This document shows, piece by piece, positions 1 to 5,417 of a stretch of 14,617 nt of DNA. The number at the start of each line of letters is the position of its first letter. Position 1 is the stretch's first letter. The stretch lies in the NCBI GenBank assembly GCA_964624825.1, contig CAZUYD010000039.1, positions 1 through 14,617 on the forward strand, read 5' to 3'. The notes under the pieces were generated by a model. That model did no database searches, was not told the DNA's origin, and was given only the letters and a program-made list of their open reading frames with translations. The translations under genes were made by a program, and so were the position numbers. Source of the stretch: Enorma sp964624825 (lineage in GTDB: Bacteria; Actinomycetota; Coriobacteriia; Coriobacteriales; Coriobacteriaceae).

Positions 1-508
1 CGGTGCAGTCGAAGCCCATCTTGTAGTAGTCGGCATGCAGACAGTCGATGCGCTTCATGGGAAGGTATCTTCCGAGCATGACGAGCGGGCAGGTGTAGTG
101 TTGGAGCAGTCGCGCGGTGCGTTCAGCATTGCTGAGGGTAAAGGTAATGACGCCGAAGAAGCGCCGCTCGGCAGCCATGCTGAGGTAGGCGAACTCGCGA
201 TCGGGGGAGAAGTGCGTCAGCCCTACGAGCGGCTGCTTGCGCCGCTGGTCGAGGTCGTCGCAGACAAGCTCGACGCAGCCAGACGAAACGGAGTTGCTCA
301 CGCCGCCGATGATGACCAGCACCTGCTCGCTTGAATCGTCGGGGAAGCGCCGGTTGCGCTTGCGATGCGTATAGCCAACCTCCTTTATGGCTTTCTCGAT
401 CTTCTCGCGCGCTTCCTCCGATACATACCCTTTGCCCGAGACCGCGCGCGAGACGGTCGAGATCGAAAGGCCGGTTATCGAGGCGATGTCTTTCAACGTT
501 GCGGCCAT
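1..508 (-). CDS. LacI-family transcriptional regulator (3' end outside window)
   Basis: I translated this by hand from the ATG whose complement lies at 506-508; 169 residues are visible and the gene continues past the left edge. Residues 4-43 form a typical LacI helix-turn-helix and hinge start: LKDIASITGLSISTVSRAVS, then a GKGYVSEEAREKI stretch and EVGY. The remainder (VLVIIGGVSNS, DREFAYLSMAAERRFFGVI, CPLVMLGRY) looks like the N-terminal half of the periplasmic-binding-protein-like effector domain. It should therefore be a cytoplasmic, ligand-responsive repressor or activator, probably sensing a sugar or other small metabolite, which cannot be named from here. The start lies one base after the TAA of the upstream DUF885 gene, with only a weak AAGAG ribosome site inside that gene, so translational coupling is likely. 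The family call is secure; the ligand and targets are unknown. Confidence 0.93.
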   Translation of the reverse strand, partial: MAATLKDIASITGLSISTVSRAVSGKGYVSEEAREKIEKAIKEVGYTHRKRNRRFPDDSSEQVLVIIGGVSNSVSSGCVELVCDDLDQRRKQPLVGLTHFSPDREFAYLSMAAERRFFGVITFTLSNAERTARLLQHYTCPLVMLGRYLPMKRIDCLHADYYKMGFDCT

Positions 509-509
509 G

Positions 510-2150
510 TTATCTCTTGCCCGCGCGCATGAGCTCTTGCCCTTGGAACCAATGTATGTGGTCGTCAAGAATATCGAGGGGGATCGCGCCAAAGGCAAGC
601 ACGGCGTCGTGAAAGCGAGCTATATCGAAATTGCTGCCCAGCGCTCGCTCAGTCCGTTCGCGCAGATCGCAGAAGAAGCGGCTTCCCCATTTATAGGCAA
701 GCGCCTGCGCGGGCATGCCGCAGGTATAGCGAACGAGCTCGGTGCGTATCTCAAGTTCGGTGAACATGGTGTGCTCGAGCAGGAAGTCCCGTGCTTGCTC
801 ATATGTCCATCCCAGCGCGTTGAGGCCGGTGTCTACGATAAGGCGACAGCACAGGAAGGCGTCCCACGACAGGCGGCCGAAGTACTCCATGGGTTCATAA
901 AGGCCGAGTTCATGGCAGAAGTTCGAGGCATATTCCGCCCAGCCGTCCGCATAGGCGGTGTCATAGTGATGATGAACGATGTCTGGCAGGGTCTCATCTT
1001 CCTGCACGAGGTTCATCTGGTAATGGTGGCCAGGCAAGAGCTCGTGGTATACCACGGCGCAAGTGCGAATCTGGCAACGTTTGTCGAGCTCGGCGGCACT
1101 GTAATAGTAAACGCCCTTATCGTTTTCCCCGGGTACCGGCACGTTGTAATATCCCCAGCTCGACGTTTGCTCGTCTGCTTCGGATGTGCGTGCGACGGTG
1201 CAGTCGGCCGATGGCATGCGCGCGAAATAACGGGGCATGAGCGGCCGTATCTTTTCAAGGTGACCCTCAAGGGCCCGCTGCATTTCGTCGGGCGTGTCGA
1301 AGCGGTAGCGCGGGTCGGCTTGTATATCGTCCATGATGGTGCGCAGGGAGCCGGAGTAGCCCATCGATCGGGCGACCTCGAGCATCTCAGCCTCAGTGCG
1401 GGCGAGTTCCTCATATCCACGCGCCATGATCGTCTCGGGCGTCTCGCTGCACGAGATGTATGTTTCTATTTCCCGTTGGTACATTTCAGCGCCACCGGGG
1501 TACTGACCCATGCCGAGGATCGTAGGAGCCAGCGTGCGGTATTCGCCCGAGATCTCTTCCTTTAGCGCGTGAATCTCGGCAAACAGGGCGCGTGCTGGCC
1601 TCTCGCATCCACCAAACCGGTCGGCTGATCGCGCGACGGCTACCGCGCTTGCCGAAAGCGATTGGAGCACCAGATCGCATGAACGCTTCGGCATGCGAAT
1701 ATAGCGACGCGCCTGTTCAACGAGCTTTTCGTGCAAAAGGCGTACGAAGGGGGCAAAGTTATCGAGAACCTGCCGGTATAGACCGCGCTCTTCAGGCGTA
1801 TCTATGGGCAGCGCAAGCATCTTTTCAACAAGCGTGGGAATGGTGCGATAGCTGCTGTTGAGGTCGAAGCGCTGCCAATAGTTGTACCGATTGTTGCGAA
1901 TGTATGAGCAGTATCGTATGAGGATCTTCAAGATCATCTCGTCGGTATGGTTGTTTGCCGCTGCCAGCAGCTGCGTTGCGCGCCGTTCGGTCTCGTCGGC
2001 ATATAGGGCGTCGCGCTCCGCGCGCTCAAGCGACAAGTCGGGCAGTTCGCCATGGGGAAACGTCCATTTCACCATCATGACTTCATTGTTTTCCACCGTG
2101 CGAGCGAAAAACGTGTTCGCAAGTTCCATGATTTCAGATGAGATGATCAT
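510..2150 (-). CDS. DUF885-family protein, putative zinc metallopeptidase
   Basis: About 546 residues, close to the normal DUF885 length. The diagnostic part is the C-terminal half: HELLPGHH (H369, E370, H375/H376 from the start chosen here), followed by ADGWAEY with E406. This matches the HExxPGHH...GWAEY pattern of the family and suggests a zinc site with two or three histidines and a glutamate. No signal peptide or membrane helix is seen, so the protein is probably cytoplasmic. Its substrate is unknown; peptidase activity is inferred from the motif. The longest frame starts at 2171, but the only ribosome site-like sequence (GAGG) lies 9 nt before the ATG at 2150, so I prefer that start; ATG at 2156 is also possible. 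The gene is followed after one base by a LacI-type regulator, which suggests the two are co-transcribed and that the regulator may answer to a product or substrate of this enzyme. Confidence 0.9.
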   Translation of the reverse strand: MIISSEIMELANTFFARTVENNEVMMVKWTFPHGELPDLSLERAERDALYADETERRATQLLAAANNHTDEMILKILIRYCSYIRNNRYNYWQRFDLNSSYRTIPTLVEKMLALPIDTPEERGLYRQVLDNFAPFVRLLHEKLVEQARRYIRMPKRSCDLVLQSLSASAVAVARSADRFGGCERPARALFAEIHALKEEISGEYRTLAPTILGMGQYPGGAEMYQREIETYISCSETPETIMARGYEELARTEAEMLEVARSMGYSGSLRTIMDDIQADPRYRFDTPDEMQRALEGHLEKIRPLMPRYFARMPSADCTVARTSEADEQTSSWGYYNVPVPGENDKGVYYYSAAELDKRCQIRTCAVVYHELLPGHHYQMNLVQEDETLPDIVHHHYDTAYADGWAEYASNFCHELGLYEPMEYFGRLSWDAFLCCRLIVDTGLNALGWTYEQARDFLLEHTMFTELEIRTELVRYTCGMPAQALAYKWGSRFFCDLRERTERALGSNFDIARFHDAVLAFGAIPLDILDDHIHWFQGQELMRAGKR

Positions 2151-2171
2151 ACTCATGTACCTCGTTTGCAT

Positions 2172-2301
2172 GCGCTCGTGTCAAGGTGTCCGTTGGAGTT
2201 TTCAGCCTGAATCGACTGTTGTTTTCATAACTTCTCAGTATATGGAGTGAGTATTTCTATATGATGTCCGTGTGGGAGCTATGTTGTGGGAGGAGCTTGG
2301 T
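2172..2301. promoter_or_regulatory. Divergent intergenic region between the DUF885-lacI pair and the VOC gene
   Basis: This stretch is clearly more AT-rich than its flanks, especially 2205-2265, as expected for back-to-back promoters. On the minus strand a TATACT near 2239-2244 could be a -10 box for the DUF885 gene; on the plus strand TATATG occurs at 2239-2244 and again at 2258-2263. I see no convincing -35 partner for any of them. An imperfect 18-bp palindrome at 2234-2251 (CTCA at one end, TGAG at the other, about half of the inner positions symmetric) overlaps these boxes and could be an operator for the neighbouring LacI-type regulator. That last step is a guess from position. Confidence 0.35.
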
Positions 2302-2685
2302 ATGCGTATTGAACACGTGGCGCTGTACGTGCGCGATCTTGAAGGGGCGCGCGAGTTTTTCTGCAGGTATTTTGGGGCGCGCGCAGGGGCGCGCTATCAC
2401 AACGAACGCACGGGATTCATGTCATATTTTCTCACATTCGATGAGGGGGCGCGGCTTGAGGTCATGACGCTGCCGGCCATGCAGGATGATCCCAAGGCGC
2501 CCAATCGTACGGGGTTCATCCACCTGGCGCTGAGCGTGGGCAGTGCCGAGCAGGTCGACGCGCTGACGGCGCAGCTTGCCGCCGACGGGTATGAGGTGCT
2601 AAGCGGCCCGCGCACCACGGGCGACGGATACTACGAAAGCTGCATCTGCGGATTTGAGGGCAACCAGATCGAGCTGACCATATAA
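2302..2685 (+). CDS. VOC-superfamily (glyoxalase/dioxygenase fold) protein
   Basis: 127 residues, the usual size of a single-unit VOC protein made of two beta-alpha-beta-beta-beta modules. It opens with MRIEHVALYVRDLEGAREFF, the standard first module. The four expected metal ligands are all present: H5, E53 (RLEVM), H74 (FIHLALSV) and E124 (QIELTI). A lactoylglutathione-lyase-like or related metal-dependent activity is therefore plausible, but this superfamily also includes thiol transferases, dioxygenases and resistance proteins, so no substrate can be assigned. The start is fixed by GGGAGGAG ending 6 nt before the ATG at 2302; the longer frame from 2272 adds ten unlikely residues. It stands alone on the plus strand, divergent from the DUF885-lacI pair and converging with the Nudix-Vsr gene 41 bp away. 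No terminator is visible in that gap. Confidence 0.92.
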   Translation: MRIEHVALYVRDLEGAREFFCRYFGARAGARYHNERTGFMSYFLTFDEGARLEVMTLPAMQDDPKAPNRTGFIHLALSVGSAEQVDALTAQLAADGYEVLSGPRTTGDGYYESCICGFEGNQIELTI

Positions 2686-2726
2686 GCTGCGGCTCTGCGA
2701 GCTCAAGCACTTAGGGGCTGTCGCGC

Positions 2727-3881
2727 TCAAGCGCCTCGGTCTTCTACGGGTTTCGGCGATGCGCTTCGCCTTGTGCGTGCGGCCTGCACGCGTTCGATGA
2801 CGCGTTCCATGGTTTTGTCGATCTTGTCGCGCTTGAGCTCGCATTCCCAAATGGTGATGGGCGTCCATCCAAGCGCCTCGAGCTCGGATATAGCGCGTTT
2901 GTCGCGCTCCACATTGCGGCGGAATTTCGCTTCCCAGAACTCGACGTTGCGTTTGGGCATGCTGGGGCTGCAGTGGGGGCAGCGATGCCAGAAGCATCCG
3001 TTGACGAAGATGGCGATTTTTCGCCCGGGAAATGCGATATCTGGCCTTCCGGGGGCTTTCTTCCACTGGAGGCGATACCCGGTGAGCCCGGCTTCTCGCA
3101 GGCGCTTGCGAACGAGCAGCTCCGGCTTGGTGTTTTGGCGCTTGTTCCCCTGCATTGAATGGCGGCTATCGTGTCGGCGCTTGGCGAGCGCCGAGAGCTC
3201 CTGCTCGCCCGGTGCCTTTGAGAGCGCCTTGACGAGCTCGACATCGGCGGGCATCCACTCAAGGTTGGCGAGCGAGCGCCGCTCTACCCAGCGAATCTCA
3301 AGTTGTCGGTCGCTTTTCTGCGGCACGCCCGCTTCGATGCGGCACGTGAAGCATTCCATCGAGAGGTGAAAATCGGGGTAGTCGTATTCAACCGTGTAGA
3401 TATCGCGCAGGTCGGTGACGTGAACCTTGAGCTCTTCGGCTAGCTCGCGCTTGCATGCCGCGGCCGGTGTCTCGCCGCGCTTCACCTTGCCGCCGGGGAA
3501 CTCCCAAAGCCCCTTCATGTCGCCGTATCCGCGTCGCACGGCGAGTATGCGCTCGGGGTTCTCGTTCGATGGGTTTACCGCGCCTTCCGATGCGCTGGAA
3601 CCGAGCGCGGTGTCGCCCTGCGATTCCCGGCAGCCATCATCGGCGGCGATCGAGCCAGATAAGGTATTGCGTTGCGGCTTTGGGCCATCTTCGGCAGGCG
3701 CGCCCTGATCGAACAGGGTGCCGTGCTGCGCATCCGGGCAGCCTTCGACAGATGCGCTCGCGTCGAACGGGGCATTGCGTTGAGTTTCCGAATGAGCCTC
3801 ACAAGACGCATCGATATTCGGGCGAGAGGCATCAGGTGCGCCTTCGCATATTATGCCGGCGGCCACGCGTATCGTTTTCAC
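2727..3881 (-). CDS. Fused MutT-like Nudix hydrolase and Vsr-type mismatch endonuclease
   Basis: 384 residues in one uninterrupted frame from a GTG start; no in-frame ATG, GTG or TTG was found upstream. Residues 1-13 (MKTIRVAAGIICE) are the first MutT strand. Residues 111-223 continue the Nudix fold: RRGYGDMKGLWEFPGGK, then the Nudix box from G131 through E137, R145-E146 and E149-E150. MutT-type enzymes hydrolyse 8-oxo-dGTP. Residues 241-366 are Vsr: NTKPELLVRKRLREAG, GRPD with D281 matching the catalytic Asp of E. coli Vsr, NGCFWHRCPHC, FWEAKFRRNVERD and GWTPITIWECEL. Vsr nicks beside T:G mismatches left by 5-methylcytosine deamination. The residue aligned with E. coli Vsr H64 is N294, so activity should be tested. 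Residues 14-110 are a low-complexity insertion (separate entry). No cytosine methylase is in the window. The ribosome site is weak. An internal start at M243 seems unlikely because it would cut into the Vsr fold and has no close ribosome site. Confidence 0.88.
   Translation of the reverse strand: MKTIRVAAGIICEGAPDASRPNIDASCEAHSETQRNAPFDASASVEGCPDAQHGTLFDQGAPAEDGPKPQRNTLSGSIAADDGCRESQGDTALGSSASEGAVNPSNENPERILAVRRGYGDMKGLWEFPGGKVKRGETPAAACKRELAEELKVHVTDLRDIYTVEYDYPDFHLSMECFTCRIEAGVPQKSDRQLEIRWVERRSLANLEWMPADVELVKALSKAPGEQELSALAKRRHDSRHSMQGNKRQNTKPELLVRKRLREAGLTGYRLQWKKAPGRPDIAFPGRKIAIFVNGCFWHRCPHCSPSMPKRNVEFWEAKFRRNVERDKRAISELEALGWTPITIWECELKRDKIDKTMERVIERVQAARTRRSASPKPVEDRGA
3582..3803 (-). 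repeat. Four degenerate in-frame repeats inside the Nudix domain
   Basis: These encode residues 27-100 of the Nudix-Vsr protein. The copies are residues 27-47, 48-66, 67-83 and 84-100, that is 51-63 bp each. Each has a Gln near its start and ends in an acidic residue plus Gly (VEG, EDG, DDG, SEG); three of four begin with Cys. Copies 1 and 3 share QRN with identical DNA (CAACGCAAT). Copies 2 and 4 share a start of the form TGCC-GGA. The stretch is rich in Ser, Ala, Asp, Glu and Gly and is probably disordered. It sits between the first and second strands of the Nudix fold, where normal MutT proteins have a short turn, so it is an expansion rather than a domain. Copy number could vary between strains without breaking the frame. 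Confidence 0.65.
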
Positions 3882-4009
3882 ACCAGCCCCAATCCCTTCG
3901 ATGCAGAAGATGCTATTCGAGCGCCGCGCATTCAGGTTCGCATCGTCGCGAGGCAGCGATCGCCGGCGTCTTGGGCGTTCCGCTTGCCCCTGTTTTAAGC
4001 GCCTTCACA

Positions 4010-4091
4010 AAACTGGTGGTTTCAGATTACCAGTTTGGGCGACGACTGGTAATTCGAGGTCGCTAGTGACCGGTAATTCGAGGCTGCCAGT
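4010..4091. repeat. Cluster of ACCAGT/ACTGGT inverted repeats with a 24-bp tandem repeat
   Basis: AAACTGGT (4010-4017) pairs with ACCAGTTT (4029-4036). ATTACCAGT (4026-4034) pairs with ACTGGTAAT (4045-4053) across a 10-nt loop. A 24-bp unit occurs twice in tandem, 4044-4067 and 4068-4091, with 20 of 24 positions identical; both copies contain GGTAATTCGAGG. The CCAGTTTG motif at 4030-4037 recurs just across the end of the second unit (4087-4094). Overlapping direct and inverted copies of one short motif suggest several binding sites for a dimeric DNA-binding protein, or a dispersed intergenic repeat family. The sequence alone does not decide between these. Confidence 0.6.
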
Positions 4092-4175
4092 TTGCGATAT
4101 GGCTCAGCTGAACAGCGTGCCAGGTCATTCAGACGTGAACCGATGGGCAAGCGATTCCGCTACCGCCCGCGGGAA

Positions 4176-4206
4176 ACCTTACAAAAACGCAAGCGAAGCG
4201 TAAGGT
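4176..4206. repeat. Inverted repeat with 7-bp arms
   Basis: ACCTTAC at 4176-4182 is the exact reverse complement of GTAAGGT at 4200-4206, with a 17-nt loop. The loop and the right arm also contain an alternative short pairing (ACGC with GCGT). There is no T-run on either side good enough for an intrinsic terminator. It lies about 55 bp before the small membrane gene and could be an operator or part of a leader structure. Confidence 0.4.
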
Positions 4207-4226
4207 AAATCGATGGTACCGGCAAA

Positions 4227-4256
4227 CGCCTCCTGCCACTATAGGCTCAGGAGGTG
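4227..4256 (+). promoter_or_regulatory. Hairpin that can mask the ribosome-binding site of the small membrane gene
   Basis: CCTCCTG at 4229-4235 is the exact complement of CAGGAGG at 4248-4254, which is the ribosome site of the gene starting at 4263. Pairing extends outward by a G-U (4228/4255) and a C-G (4227/4256), giving about 9 bp around a 12-nt loop. If the transcript begins upstream of 4227, the ribosome site would be closed in the ground state, implying regulated translation by a protein, ligand, temperature or leader translation. No start site is known, and part of the loop (ACTATAGG) could instead belong to a -10 box, so the regulatory role is inferred. Confidence 0.45.
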
Positions 4257-4262
4257 GTCGTG

Positions 4263-4457
4263 ATGAAGTACACGAACACGAAAGCGCCGGTCGAGAAGCC
4301 TGCCGGTGTGAGTCCCTATAGCCTATGCGAAGAGCGCCCACCGGCAAATCCGCTCGTGCGCGTCGGCATGTCCGCCATAGAGACGGTTGTCTGGCTCGTG
4401 ATCATGGCGGTGCTCTTCGTGTGCATGATCATCATGCTCTGGCATGTGTCGAAGTGA
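4263..4457 (+). CDS. Small single-helix membrane protein upstream of a BceAB-type transporter
   Basis: 64 residues. AGGAGGTG at 4249-4256 lies 6 nt before the ATG at 4263, an excellent ribosome site that rejects the longer frame from 4254. Residues 1-36 are polar and proline-rich (KAPVEKPAGVSPYS, EERPPANP). Residues about 37-60 form one hydrophobic helix (MSAIETVVWLVIMAVLFVCM onward), followed by a short tail HVSK. There is no cleavable signal peptide, so the protein is expected to sit in the cytoplasmic membrane as a bitopic peptide. No family is recognised. It ends 78 bp before the ABC ATPase on the same strand and is probably in that operon. An accessory or sensing subunit of the transporter is plausible from position only. 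Confidence 0.75.
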   Translation: MKYTNTKAPVEKPAGVSPYSLCEERPPANPLVRVGMSAIETVVWLVIMAVLFVCMIIMLWHVSK

Positions 4458-4535
4458 TGAGCCGGAGTCGCGCGCAGAAGGTCCCGATGCGGCCGCCAAG
4501 AGGCTATGCTGAATACTATGACGAAAGGAAACGCT

Positions 4536-5417
4536 ATGCCGTGTACATACGATTCTGAACCTACGAGTTTCGGTGGCGCCTGGGCGGCGCATGGTTCTGC
4601 CACCCAGGCGCCGGCACAAACAGCCCCATCACATGCAGCAGGTACGGTGGAGGCGCCCGTGCTCGACGTTCAGCACGTCGAGAAGGTCTACGGCAGCCGC
4701 AACAACGTAACGCACGCGTTGCGCGACGTCTCGTTCACGGTGATGCGCGGCGACTTCGTAGGCATCATGGGCGCTTCAGGTTCCGGCAAGTCGACGCTGC
4801 TCAACTGCGTATCGACCATCGATTCGGCCACCAGCGGCAATATCTTTGTGAACGGCGAGGATGTCACGCGGCTCAAGAGCCACAAGCTCACCAAGTTTCG
4901 CCGCGAGCATCTAGGGTTCATCTTCCAGGATTCGAACCTGCTCGACACGCTCACCGCGCGCGAGAACATCGCCCTTCCGCTCACCATCGGTCGCGTGGGC
5001 GCCAAAGAAGCGCTTGCTCGCGTGGACGAGGTCGCCGGACGGCTCGGCATCCGCGAAGCGCTCGATAAGTATCCCTACCAGCTCTCGGGCGGTCAGCAGC
5101 AGCGTGTCGCCGCAGCGCGCGCCCTCGTGACCAACCCCGCCGTCATCATGGCCGACGAGCCCACCGGCGCGCTCGACTCCAAGAACGCTCGACTGCTGCT
5201 CGAGAGCTTCGAGGCCATGAACCGCGCGTTTCAGGCGACCGTCCTCATGGTCACGCACGACAGCTTTGCCGCGAGCTACACGCAGCGGGTGCTCTTCATT
5301 CGTGACGGCAAGATCTTCACTGAGCTTCGCCGGGGAGATGCCTCGCGCCAGGATTTCTTCGACCGCATCATGGGCGTCGTCGCCATGATGGGTGGGGAGG
5401 GCTCCGATGCTCTGTAA
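4536..5417 (+). CDS. ABC transporter ATP-binding protein, BceA/MacB-like
   Basis: 293 residues. All ATPase motifs are intact: Walker A GASGSGKST at 79-87, Q-loop FQDSN with Q121, signature LSGGQQQR at 163-170, Walker B VIMADEP with D187 and E188, and the H-loop His221 in MVTHD. The sequence around them (KSTLLNCVSTIDSATSG, FIFQDSNLLDTLTARENIALP) is typical of the LolD/MacB/BceA group, which pairs with FtsX-type permeases. A 40-residue Ala/Thr-rich N-terminal extension precedes the usual start of the domain. The start at 4536 is chosen because AAAGGA lies 6 nt upstream; ATGs at 4506 and 4518 have poor sites. The stop overlaps the start of the permease gene by 11 nt, so the two are translationally coupled. 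It should energise the permease from the cytoplasmic side, for export, removal or sensing of membrane-active peptides. Confidence 0.95.
   Translation: MPCTYDSEPTSFGGAWAAHGSATQAPAQTAPSHAAGTVEAPVLDVQHVEKVYGSRNNVTHALRDVSFTVMRGDFVGIMGASGSGKSTLLNCVSTIDSATSGNIFVNGEDVTRLKSHKLTKFRREHLGFIFQDSNLLDTLTARENIALPLTIGRVGAKEALARVDEVAGRLGIREALDKYPYQLSGGQQQRVAAARALVTNPAVIMADEPTGALDSKNARLLLESFEAMNRAFQATVLMVTHDSFAASYTQRVLFIRDGKIFTELRRGDASRQDFFDRIMGVVAMMGGEGSDAL

Larger units (their letters stand above)
3882..4262. other. Gene-free, repeat-rich intergenic region
   Basis: 380 bp between the Nudix-Vsr start (minus) and the small membrane gene (plus). A 116-codon plus-strand frame crosses much of it, but it has no ribosome site, no recognisable domain and runs through the repeats, so I reject it as a gene. 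The stretch must contain the promoters for both neighbours, though I found no strong -35/-10 pair. It holds inverted ACCAGT/ACTGGT motifs and a 24-bp tandem repeat at 4010-4091, an inverted repeat at 4176-4206 and a ribosome-site hairpin at 4227-4256, listed separately. Confidence 0.6.

Noticed and set aside
387..1565. 392-codon plus-strand frame over the DUF885 gene
   Set aside because: Opposite strand of a recognised family with its metal motif intact; no supporting features.
4010..4091. CRISPR array
   Set aside because: The repeats are back to back and nested with inverted copies, with no unique spacers and no cas genes.
3853..4203. 116-codon plus-strand frame in the repeat-rich intergenic region
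   Set aside because: It starts inside the Nudix-Vsr gene, has no ribosome site and its apparent internal periodicity comes only from the 24-bp DNA repeat.
4457..4558. 33-codon frame starting in the TGATG overlap at the end of the small membrane gene
   Set aside because: The stop-start overlap hints at coupling, but it has no ribosome site, overlaps the ATPase start and shows no family; a leader peptide cannot be excluded.
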